Of a stretch of DNA of 10,302 bases, positions 1 to 6,900 are shown in pieces (the stretch's first letter is position 1; every line of letters starts with the position of its first letter). Source of the stretch: Aquabacterium sp. (GTDB lineage: Bacteria > Pseudomonadota > Gammaproteobacteria > Burkholderiales > Burkholderiaceae_C); contig JAGNPA010000038.1 of assembly GCA_017989885.1 (NCBI GenBank), forward strand, positions 1-10,302, given 5' to 3'. The translations under genes were made by a program, and so were the position numbers. Under the pieces are notes generated by a model. It did no database searches, had not been told where the DNA came from, and worked only from the letters and a program-made list of their open reading frames with translations.

Positions 1-199
1 AGAAATAGCTGATGTCCACTTCGGGAATCAGCTTGGCGTTCACGGCCAGGTCCAACCCCTTCTCGGTCTTGTTCGCCGGATCCAGATTCACCGCACGCAC
101 ACGCACTTGCCAGGGTGATTCCTACGCCATGGCAGGAGCAGGAGTCAGAGCGGCCACAGACAGAGCGGCGATGGCGACAGCGCGAAGGGTCTTGTTCAT
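1..199 (-). pseudogene. ompW: OmpW-family outer membrane protein, 5' part, interrupted by an in-frame TAG
   Basis: The gene starts at the ATG at 199-197, seven bases after an AAAGGA ribosome site. It opens with a 25-residue Sec signal peptide: MNKTLR, a hydrophobic alanine/valine/leucine core, then PAPAMA. The next codon (124-122) is TAG. Reading on in the same frame gives ESPWQVRVRAVNLDPANK and then LIPEVDISYF at the window edge. These are hallmark N-terminal segments of mature OmpW, a small eight-stranded beta-barrel of the outer membrane. The frame is uninterrupted on both sides, so a single base accounts for the break; CAG (Gln) to TAG is the simplest change. The gene is also cut by the window edge, so the barrel cannot be judged. 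It may be a recent pseudogene, a sequencing error or, much less likely, a suppressed stop. The family call is confident; loss of function is inferred. Confidence 0.8.
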
Positions 200-255
200 G
201 ATGCAATCCTTTGGATGACAGGGAAGCGATGCGACACCGACCTTCGGCGCCGCCA

Positions 256-304
256 TGAACGCATTGCAACAAGCCAACCCCACGCCAGACTTGCGCCACA
301 TCAA
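256..304 (-). promoter_or_regulatory. Candidate ompW promoter with FNR/Anr-like site
   Basis: Positions 291-304 read TTGCG-CCAC-ATCAA, which matches 8 of the 10 defined bases of the FNR/Anr consensus TTGAT-N4-ATCAA. On the minus strand a weak -10 hexamer, TGCAAT, lies at 268-263 and predicts a transcription start near 256. The centre of the site (297.5) is then 41.5 bases upstream, the class II FNR activation position. E. coli ompW is known to respond to FNR and oxygen, which makes this reading plausible. There is no good -35, as expected for an activator-dependent promoter. The start site is predicted, not observed. Confidence 0.4.
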
Positions 305-329
305 GCCCATTCAGCGAATTCAGGGGGTA

Positions 330-348
330 ACCCTGAGAAGCTCAGGGT
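330..348. other. Perfect 8-bp inverted repeat with 3-base spacer
   Basis: ACCCTGAG and CTCAGGGT flank AAG, giving a perfect 19-base dyad in the gap between metF and ompW. It lies about 75-90 bases upstream of the predicted ompW start and about 70 bases past the metF stop. It could be an operator for ompW or a second stem-loop in the metF 3' region. There is no T tract on either side, so a terminator role is not supported. I do not recognise the motif. Confidence 0.45.
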
Positions 349-383
349 GTTTGAGCCAGATCAGGAAACTCCGATGCCGGCAC

Positions 384-413
384 GCCACACCCCGTTGACA
401 CACGGGGCGTGGC
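384..413 (-). terminator. Stem-loop just downstream of metF, probable operon terminator
   Basis: Arms 384-395 and 402-413 form a 12-bp stem with a six-base loop. In the minus-strand RNA the only imperfection is a G-U pair; in plus-strand RNA the same position would be an A-C mismatch, which favours a role for the minus-strand transcript. It begins seven bases after the metF stop codon. The downstream T tract is poor (GTTTCC about 11 bases on), so it may act as a weak intrinsic terminator or as a 3'-end stabilising hairpin. Confidence 0.5.
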
Positions 414-419
414 AGGGCA

Positions 420-1295
420 TCAGGATGCCGTCAAGCCAGCATCAGCCGGGGTCAAACCCAGGCGCTCACAGATGGCCAGCACCGGCGCGGCCTGGTTCAT
501 CGTGTAGAAGTGCAGGCCCGGCACGCCCACGCTGCGCAGCTGCTCGCACAGCTCGGTGACCACGTCCAGCCCGAAGGCCTGGATGGAGGCCTTGTCGTCG
601 CCAAAGCCCTCCAGGCGCGTGCGGATCCAGCGCGGCACCTCGGCGCCGCAGGCGTCCGAGAAGCGCAGCAACTGGCTGCTGTTGGTGATGGGCATGATGC
701 CCGGCACGACCGGGATGGTGGCACCCAGCGCCTCGGCCTCGTCCACAAAGCGGAAGTAGGCGTCGCTGTTGAAGAAGTACTGCGTCAGGGCCACATCGGC
801 CCCGGCCTTGACCTTGGTGACGTAGGCCTGCAGGTCGGCCTGCGGGTTGCGGGCCTGGGGGTGCATCTCGGGGTAGGCGGCCACCTCAATCTGGAAGTGA
901 TCGCCCGTTTCCTCGCGGATGAAGGCCACCAGGTCGCTGGCATAGCGGAACTCGCCCAAGCCGCCGTAGCCGCTGGGCAGGTCGCCGCGCAGCGCCACGA
1001 TGCGCTGGATGCCCTCGGCGCGGAACTGGGCCAGCTCGGCACGCACCGACGCCTTGCTCGCACCGATGCACGAGAAGTGCGGTGCGGCATCGCAGCCTTC
1101 GCTCAGGATGGCGCGCACGGCCTGCAGCGTGCCTTCTTGCGTGCTACCGCCCGCCCCGTAGGTGACGGAGCAGTACTCGGGGCGGATCGCATACAGCTGC
1201 TGGCGCACAGCGGCCAGCTTCTCGACCCCTTCCGGGGTCTTGGGTGGGAAGAACTCCACGCTCACCGGCAGGGAGTTCGGGGATGACTGCGTCAT
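420..1295 (-). CDS. metF: 5,10-methylenetetrahydrofolate reductase
   Basis: MetF is a cytoplasmic FAD enzyme that reduces 5,10-methylene-THF to 5-methyl-THF, the methyl donor for methionine synthase. The 291-residue product has the usual bacterial length, a single TIM-barrel without the eukaryotic regulatory domain. Visible family motifs are VEFFPPKTPEG near the N-terminus (E14 matches catalytic Glu28 of E. coli), VTYGAGGST at 44-52, ALRGDLP with D105 at the flavin site, an AYPEMHP segment, and LHFYTMNQA near the C-terminus. The ATG at 1295 is chosen because family similarity begins within about ten residues of it; the open frame extends further upstream but only as the out-of-frame shadow of tlyA. 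The ribosome site is weak (GAAAG). It lies 43 bases after tlyA on the same strand and is probably co-transcribed with tlyA and ahcY. Confidence 0.95.
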   Translation of the reverse strand: MTQSSPNSLPVSVEFFPPKTPEGVEKLAAVRQQLYAIRPEYCSVTYGAGGSTQEGTLQAVRAILSEGCDAAPHFSCIGASKASVRAELAQFRAEGIQRIVALRGDLPSGYGGLGEFRYASDLVAFIREETGDHFQIEVAAYPEMHPQARNPQADLQAYVTKVKAGADVALTQYFFNSDAYFRFVDEAEALGATIPVVPGIMPITNSSQLLRFSDACGAEVPRWIRTRLEGFGDDKASIQAFGLDVVTELCEQLRSVGVPGLHFYTMNQAAPVLAICERLGLTPADAGLTAS

Positions 1296-1338
1296 GTGTC
1301 TGACTTTCAAGGTGGGCACGCAGGCCCGCCGGGGCCGA

Positions 1339-2103
1339 TCAGGCCTGCGGCGACTGCGCCCAGATGAAGAATTCGAGGTTGCCGTCGCCACCGGCGATCG
1401 AGCTGGCAAAGCCCTTGTGGACCGTCCAGCCCAGGTCGGTACAGGCGCGGCGCACCATGTCACGGGCACGGGCGTGCTGGGCCGGGTCCTTGACGACCCC
1501 GCCCTTGCCGACGTGGTCCTTGCCCACTTCGAACTGCGGCTTGATCAGCATCAGCACCTGCCCGCCCGGCTTGAGCCAGGGTGCCAGGTGCGGCACGATC
1601 TTGGACAGCGCGATGAAGGACAGGTCGGCCACGATCAAATCGAAACCCTCGGCCGGCGCGTGTTCGCGCAGCGGGCTGTCGTCCAGCTCGCGGGCGTTGA
1701 CGTTCTCCAGCACCACCACGCGCTCGTCGGTCTTGAGCTTCTCGTGGATCTGGCCATGGCCCACTTCCACGCCCACGACGCGGCTCGCACCCTGGGACAG
1801 CAGCACGTCGGTGAAACCACCGGTGCTCTGGCCCACGTCCAGGCAGGTCAGGCCCGACACGTCAAGGTCGATCTGCTTCAAAGCGCCTTCGAGCTTGAGC
1901 CCGGCGCGCGAGACCCAGCGCAGCTCCTCGTCATTGGTGACGCGGAACTGCGCATCCTCCGGCAGGTCTTCCCCGGCCTTGCGCAACGTGACCCAGCCTT
2001 GTGGGCTGAGCCATTGCGCCGCGCGGGCGTCGATCAAACGATGGGCGGCCGAGCGGGTGGGCGCGTGCCCTTGTTGAACGATGAGTTGGTCTGCGCGTGG
2101 CAT
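1339..2103 (-). CDS. tlyA: TlyA-family 2'-O-rRNA methyltransferase (annotated elsewhere as hemolysin)
   Basis: The 254-residue protein has an N-terminal S4 RNA-binding domain (about 3-60) and a C-terminal FtsJ/RrmJ-type methyltransferase domain (about 63-250). The SAM loop is at 89-99 (DVGQSTGGFTD). The catalytic K-D-K-E tetrad is visible as K70 (SRAGLKL), D160 (ADLSFI), K188 (LIKPQFE) and E244 (GNLEFF), in register with K69/D154/K182/E238 of Mycobacterium tuberculosis TlyA. That enzyme 2'-O-methylates cytidines in 16S and 23S rRNA; the substrate here is inferred. An S4 domain of this size suggests the longer TlyA type. The glutamine in GQSTGG is often alanine. An AAGGA ribosome site lies six bases before the ATG. 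It sits between ahcY and metF, so a SAH-producing enzyme is encoded inside the SAH-recycling operon. The hemolysin name is historical. Confidence 0.92.
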   Translation of the reverse strand: MPRADQLIVQQGHAPTRSAAHRLIDARAAQWLSPQGWVTLRKAGEDLPEDAQFRVTNDEELRWVSRAGLKLEGALKQIDLDVSGLTCLDVGQSTGGFTDVLLSQGASRVVGVEVGHGQIHEKLKTDERVVVLENVNARELDDSPLREHAPAEGFDLIVADLSFIALSKIVPHLAPWLKPGGQVLMLIKPQFEVGKDHVGKGGVVKDPAQHARARDMVRRACTDLGWTVHKGFASSIAGGDGNLEFFIWAQSPQA

Positions 2104-2144
2104 GCGATTCCTTGTGAGATGACCTCGGTGCTCGAGATCCAGCG

Positions 2145-2217
2145 ACCGCCGCGGAACCGGCTTCGCCGGGCCGCTGGCGGTGCCCCCTGGGGGGCGGCCG
2201 TCAGGCCGTAGGGGGGG
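2145..2217. repeat. REP-like GC-rich intergenic hairpin element between ahcY and tlyA
   Basis: The 114-base gap between ahcY and tlyA holds a compound palindrome. Segments 2145-2150/2176-2181, 2151-2154/2171-2174 and 2157-2161/2165-2169 nest into a 15-bp stem with small bulges and a three-base loop. A second short inverted repeat follows at 2182-2195 (GCCCCC to GGGGGC), then a G7 run at 2211-2217 that touches the ahcY stop codon. The wording (CCGGCTTCGCCGG next to C-run/G-run arms) resembles intergenic repeats I recall from Comamonadaceae genomes. Only one copy lies in this window, so repetition is an inference. It may protect the ahcY mRNA 3' end or reduce read-through to tlyA and metF. Confidence 0.5.
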
Positions 2218-3660
2218 TTAATAGCGATACGTGTCGGGCTTGTAAGGGCCCTGTTTCGGCACGCCAATGTAAGCGGCCTGCTCGTCGCTCAGCTCGGTGA
2301 GTTGGGCGTTGAGTGTGGTCAACTGCAGGCGGGCCACCTTTTCGTCGAGGTGCTTGGGCAGCACATAGACCTTGCCGATGTCGTAGGCGTCCTGGTGGGC
2401 GAACAGCTCGATCTGGGCGATGGTCTGGTTGGCAAAGCTCGACGACATCACATAGCTGGGGTGACCCGTGCCGCAGCCCAGGTTGACCAGACGGCCCTTG
2501 GCCAGCAGGATGATGCGCTTGCCATCGGGGAAGATGACGTGATCGACCTGGGGCTTGATTTCTTCCCACTGGCACTTGGCTTCGATCTCGGCCACGTCGA
2601 TTTCGTTGTCGAAGTGACCGATGTTGCAGACGATGGCGTTGTTCTTCATTGCCGCCATGTGCTGGAAGGTGATCACGCTCTTGTTGCCGGTGGCGGTCAC
2701 GAAGATGTCGGCCTTGTCAGCAGCCCAGTCCATCGTCACAACACGGTAGCCTTCCATCGCCGCCTGCAGGGCGTTGATGGGGTCGACCTCGGTCACCCAG
2801 ACCTGGGCGCTCAGGGCGCGCAGGGCCTGGGCCGAGCCCTTGCCCACGTCACCGTAACCGGCAACCACGGCGACCTTGCCAGCCACCATCACGTCGGTGG
2901 CGCGCTTGATGCCGTCCACCAGCGACTCGCGGCAGCCGTACAGGTTGTCGAACTTGGACTTGGTCACCGAGTCGTTCACGTTGATGGCGCGGAACATCAG
3001 GGTGCCCTTGGCGGACATTTCGTTCAGACGGTGCACACCGGTCGTGGTCTCTTCGGTCACGCCGATGATCTCCGCGCCCTTGCGGCTGTACCAGGTGGGG
3101 TCCACCGCCAGCTTGGCCTTGATGGCGGCAAACAGGATGCGCTCTTCTTCGCTGCCGGGGTGGGCCAGAACGCTCTGGTCCTTCTCGGCGGCCTTGCCCA
3201 GGTGCATCAGCATGGTGGCGTCACCACCGTCGTCCAGGATCATGTTGGGGCCTTCACCCGCGCTGCCCTGGGGGCCGAACTCGAAGATGCGGTGGGTGTA
3301 GTCCCAGTAGTCTTCCAGCGACTCGCCCTTGTAGGCGAACACGGGGGTGCCGGCTTCGACCAGGGCGGCGGCGGCGTGGTCCTGCGTCGAGAAGATGTTG
3401 CACGAGGCCCAGCGCACGTCGGCGCCCAGGGCTTGCAGGGTCTCGACCAGCACGCCGGTCTGGATGGTCATGTGCAGCGAGCCGGTGATGCGCGCGCCCT
3501 TGAGGATCTGCTTGGGGGCGTATTCTTCGCGGATGGCCATCAGGGCCGGCATTTCGCTTTCGGCGATTTTCAGTTCCTTGCGGCCCCAGGCGGCCAGGGA
3601 CAGGTCGGCGATGGCGCAGGGCACGCCTTTGTGTTCGGTGATCAGGTGGACAGCAGACAT
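2218..3660 (-). CDS. ahcY: Adenosylhomocysteinase (SAH hydrolase)
   Basis: This cytoplasmic, NAD-dependent enzyme reversibly splits S-adenosylhomocysteine into adenosine and homocysteine, relieving product inhibition of methyltransferases. The 480 residues match the bacterial class that carries an extra segment of about 40 residues (around 150-195) absent from the human enzyme. Active-site residues are visible: H63 in SLHMT, D144 in LDDGGD, E205 in TEETTTG, K234 and D238 in VTKSKFDN, and C243 in YGCRES. The NAD-binding Rossmann loop is GYGDVGKG at 268-275. The C-terminus ends in KPDTYRY, which reaches into the partner subunit's NAD site in this family. The ATG at 3660 has a strong GAGGAG ribosome site eight bases upstream. 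The gene leads the ahcY-tlyA-metF operon and is preceded by an SAH riboswitch. Confidence 0.97.
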   Translation of the reverse strand: MSAVHLITEHKGVPCAIADLSLAAWGRKELKIAESEMPALMAIREEYAPKQILKGARITGSLHMTIQTGVLVETLQALGADVRWASCNIFSTQDHAAAALVEAGTPVFAYKGESLEDYWDYTHRIFEFGPQGSAGEGPNMILDDGGDATMLMHLGKAAEKDQSVLAHPGSEEERILFAAIKAKLAVDPTWYSRKGAEIIGVTEETTTGVHRLNEMSAKGTLMFRAINVNDSVTKSKFDNLYGCRESLVDGIKRATDVMVAGKVAVVAGYGDVGKGSAQALRALSAQVWVTEVDPINALQAAMEGYRVVTMDWAADKADIFVTATGNKSVITFQHMAAMKNNAIVCNIGHFDNEIDVAEIEAKCQWEEIKPQVDHVIFPDGKRIILLAKGRLVNLGCGTGHPSYVMSSSFANQTIAQIELFAHQDAYDIGKVYVLPKHLDEKVARLQLTTLNAQLTELSDEQAAYIGVPKQGPYKPDTYRY

Positions 3661-3709
3661 GGACAGAGCTCCTCAACAGACAGAAGCCGCTGTGCGCCGC
3701 CGGGCAGGC

Positions 3710-3757
3710 AAAAAAAACGAGATACCACTCACCCAGCGGGACACATGCGGGTGAGCG
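3710..3757 (-). terminator. Riboswitch expression platform: hairpin competing with the pseudoknot, plus T8 tract
   Basis: Minus-strand CGCTCACCC (3757-3749) can pair with GGGTGAGTG (3734-3726), giving nine pairs including one G-U and a 14-base loop. An eight-T tract follows at 3717-3710. The first five bases of the left arm are exactly the 3' strand of the aptamer pseudoknot, so the two folds exclude each other. SAH binding would prevent the hairpin and let transcription reach ahcY. Eight bases separate the stem from the T tract, longer than in a classical intrinsic terminator, so the exact mechanism is uncertain. Confidence 0.6.
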
Positions 3758-3824
3758 CCGTTGCAGAAGTCGTGTCTTTCGAGCCTGGGATCCGTGGCGG
3801 ACCTTGCAACGCTCCTCGAAAGCG
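3749..3824 (-). promoter_or_regulatory. SAH riboswitch (ahcY RNA motif) aptamer
   Basis: The ahcY leader carries the SAH aptamer core, read on the minus strand as CGAGGAGCGTTGCA, followed by CCAGGCTCG and then CAACGGCGCTCACCC. P1 pairs 3815-3822 with 3776-3783 (CTTTCGAG/CTCGAAAG, 8 bp perfect). P2 pairs 3798-3803 with 3789-3794 around a three-base loop, with one G-U. The pseudoknot pairs GAGCG (3814-3810) with CGCTC (3757-3753), and flanking TTGCA/TGCAA can extend it across a GG bulge. This is the established architecture of SAH riboswitches, which turn ahcY on when SAH accumulates. The aptamer begins within a few bases of the predicted transcription start. Confidence 0.93.
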
Positions 3825-3830
3825 GACGCC

Positions 3831-3836
3831 AGTATA
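3831..3836 (-). promoter_or_regulatory. -10 element of the ahcY operon promoter
   Basis: TATACT on the minus strand matches TATAAT at five of six positions. Its predicted start near 3824 falls two bases before helix P1 of the SAH riboswitch, which gives an independent reason to accept it. I see no convincing -35 hexamer at 16-18 bases (the region reads CCCCGTCAG). Confidence 0.6.
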
Positions 3837-3837
3837 A

Positions 3838-3989
3838 AGCGAGCCTCCCGCTGACGGGGTGGATTTGGAGGGAAAGTCGGCGGTTTGCAGGGGTTTTGAC
3901 CCGGAATTGCACGCTTTGATACGAAAAGCGCGCTCATCCCGGGCAGACACCGACGTCGGCGCGCCCGGGCGCCCCTAACATGACAGGCG
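3838..3989. other. Divergent intergenic region with nested palindromes before the GGDEF-EAL gene
   Basis: The gap between the ahcY promoter and the c-di-GMP gene has no credible open frame. Close to the plus-strand start it holds the perfect 10-base palindrome CCGACGTCGG (3950-3959), nested inside a 7-bp inverted repeat (CCCGGGC at 3938-3944, GCCCGGG at 3963-3969). A -10-like TAACAT lies at 3976-3981, which would put transcription initiation at about 3988, almost at the ATG (3990). The palindrome would cover the missing -35, so it could be an operator, but no regulator is identifiable from sequence. Confidence 0.35.
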
Positions 3990-6900
3990 ATGACCACGAT
4001 TGCGCACCGGCCCCACGAAGAACACCGCTCGCCACCAGCCCCGGTGGCGCAGCCGCTCACGCCCGACGCGGGGCTCTCCGCCCTGGCGGCCCTGGCCTGC
4101 ACGCTGTGCCAGACCCCGATGGCGCTCATCAGCCGGGTCACACCGCAGCATCAGCAACTGGTCGCCCAAGTGGGTTTGGGCCTGGGTCTGGGTCTGGGCG
4201 AGTCCAGCGCCGCCCTGCCCCACCTGGCCTGGACCATTGCCACCCTGAGCCACCCCGGCCTGCTCGTGGTGTCCGACGTGTCGGCCGCCCCGACCTGGCA
4301 GGACGACTGGCTGGCGAGCGGCCCCGCCGGCATCCGTTTTTACGCCGGCCTGGCCTTGCACGGCCCGGACGGCCAGCCCATCGGCACCCTGTGCGTGATG
4401 GACACCCAGCCCCGCGAGCTCGATGCCGCCACGCAGGCGCAGTTCAGCGCGCTGGGCCAGGTGCTCGGACCCGCGCTGGCGCCCCCCCTTGTTGAGGCGC
4501 CGCCCCCCGGCGCCGCAGAGAGCGAACTGGCGTGCTACCGCACCCTCGTCGAAAGCCAGACCGATCTGATCAGCCTGGCCACGCCGCAGGGACGCCTGAC
4601 CTTCGTCAACCCGGCCTTTGCGGCACACGCAGGCCGCCCCGCCGAGGCGCTGATCGGCACGAGCCTGTACGAACACCTGCCCGCCGCCGACCGCGAAGCG
4701 GTGGCCTCGCAGGTGGCCGCCGTGTGTGCCCACGCCCTGGTGCTGGGCAGCGAGGTGCGCCACCCCACCGACGAAGGCGCGGCGCGCTGGACCAGCTGGA
4801 CCCACCACCCCCTGTGCGATGCCCAGGGGCGGGTGTGGGCGGTGCAATCGGTGGGGCGCGACATCACCGAGCGCAAGCTCACCGAGCGCTCGCTCAAGGA
4901 CAGCCAGACCCGCCTGCGCTCGCTTTACGAGTCAACGCCGGCCATGCTGCACTCGATCGATGCGCAGGGCCGCCTGCTCACGGTCAGTGACACCTGGCTG
5001 GCCAAGATGGGCTACACGCGCAGCGAGGTGATCGGGCGCAATTCGGCCGACTTCCTCACGCCCGAGTCGCACGACTACGCCCGCAACGTGGTCCTGCCCC
5101 GCTACCTGCGTGACGGCCGCTGTGACCTGATCGAGTACCAGATGGTGCGCAAGGATGGCACCCTGATCGACGTGCTGCTGTCGGCCACCATGGAGCGCGA
5201 CGCGCAGGGCCACCCGCTGCGCTCCCTGGCCATCCTCGAAGACGTCACCGAGAAGCACGCGGTGGAAGCGGCGCTGCGCGCCAACCAGGAACGCCTGAGC
5301 CTGGCCACCCAGGCCAACGGCATCGGCATCTGGGAGCTCGACCTGGTCACCCAGCGCCTGACCTGGAGCGAGATGATGTTCCAGATCTTCGGGCTGAGCC
5401 GCGATCAGTTCCAGGGGCGCGCCGAGGACTGGCAGCGCTGCGTGCACCCCGACGATCTCGCCCTGTGCGTGCAGCAGATGGCGCGCGCCGTCGCCACCGG
5501 GCAGCCCATGAACTTCGACTTCCGCATTGTTCATGGCGACGGCAGCGTCCACGATGTGAACGCCAGCGCGACGGTGTTCTACGACAAGGACGGTGGCCCG
5601 CTGCGCATGCTGGGCACCAACTACGACGTCACCGAGCGCAAGCGCATGGAGCGCGAACTGGCCGAGAAGCACGAACTGCTGCGGGTGACCCTGCACTCGA
5701 TTGGCGACGCCGTCATCACCACCGATGCGCGCGGGCGGGTGCAGTGGCTCAACCCGGTGGCCGAGCGCATGACAGGCTGGCGCAATGTCGAAGCCTGCGG
5801 CCAAGCCTTGAGCGATGTTTTCCGCATCGTGGACGAGGCCACCGGCCAGCCCGAGATGTGCCCGGTCAGCCGCAGTTTGTGCGAAGACCTGATCGACAAC
5901 CCGGCCCGGCTCACCCAGTTGATCTCGCGCGACGGCACGCTGTATGGCATTGAGGATTCGGCCGCCCCCATCCGCGACGCGCAAGGCCAGGTGCTGGGCG
6001 TGGTGCTGGTGTTCCACGACGTGACCGAGCAGCGTCGCATGGGCCACGAGATGAGTTTCCGGGCCACGCACGACGAACTCACCGGCCTGGTCAACCGCAG
6101 CGAGTTCGAGACCCGCCTGCTGCGCGCCCTCCACGACAGCCAGCAGCGCGACAGCGCGCACGCGCTGATGTACATCGACCTCGACCAGTTCAAGCTCGTC
6201 AACGACGCCTGCGGTCATGCCGTGGGCGACCAGTTGCTGCGCCAGGTCACCGAGTTGCTCAACGGCTGCGTGCGCTCGCGCGACACGCTGGCGCGCCTGG
6301 GCGGCGACGAGTTCGGCGTGATCCTGGAGCACTGCGACGTCGAGCAGGCCGAGCGCGTGGCGCAGAAAATCTGCGACCAGATGGAGGAGTTCCGCTTCGT
6401 GCATGACGGGCGGCGTTTCCGCATCGGCACCAGCATTGGCCTGGTCCCGCTGGACAAGCGCTGGAGTCACGGCGACGCCATCATGCAGGCCGCCGACACC
6501 TCCTGCTACGCGGCCAAGGAGGCCGGGCGCAACCGCGTGCACGTGTGGTTCGACACCGACCTGACCATGCACACCCGCAAAGGCGAGATGCAGTGGGCCA
6601 CCCGCCTGGAGCAGGCCCTCGACGAAGACCGCTTCCTGCTCTATGGCCAGCGCATCGTCCCCATCCGCCCCACGGGCGAAGGCCTGCGCTGCGAGGTGCT
6701 GATCCGCCTGCAGGACCACGACGGCAGCATCATCCCGCCGGGCGCGTTTTTGCCGGCGGCCGAGCGCTTTCAGCTGGCCTCGCGCATCGACCGCTGGGTG
6801 GTGCGCCAGGTGTTCGCCTTGCTGGCCTCGGGCGATCCGGCGCTCGATGCGGTGCACACGCTGGCGGTCAACCTCTCGGGCCAGTCCATCTCCGACCCAG

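Noticed and set aside
1339..2103. Calling tlyA a haemolysin or virulence gene
   Set aside because: The S4 plus FtsJ-type architecture and intact K-D-K-E tetrad indicate an rRNA methyltransferase; the haemolysin label is a historical annotation.
1162..2211. 349-codon plus-strand frame over metF and tlyA
   Set aside because: It is opposite two well-supported genes and crosses their intergenic gap without any coding signature.
3668..3674. Possible sequestration of the ahcY ribosome site, because GAGGAGC at the ribosome site is also present in the aptamer core (3811-3817)
   Set aside because: Only four bases (GAGC with GCTC) could pair between the released pseudoknot strand and the ribosome site, too few to propose a translational switch over the hairpin/T8 arrangement.
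2302..3837. 511-codon plus-strand open frame antisense to ahcY
   Set aside because: It mirrors the highly conserved ahcY frame, is rich in H/V/G/L/D as expected from the complement of GC-biased codons, has no family resemblance and runs through the riboswitch and the ahcY promoter.
3673..3912. 79-codon minus-strand frame through the ahcY leader
   Set aside because: The region is explained by a promoter and SAH riboswitch; the frame would start upstream of the predicted transcription start.
3916..3921. TTGATA as a -35 for the GGDEF-EAL gene
   Set aside because: No -10-like hexamer occurs 16-18 bases downstream; that stretch is GGGCAG-like.
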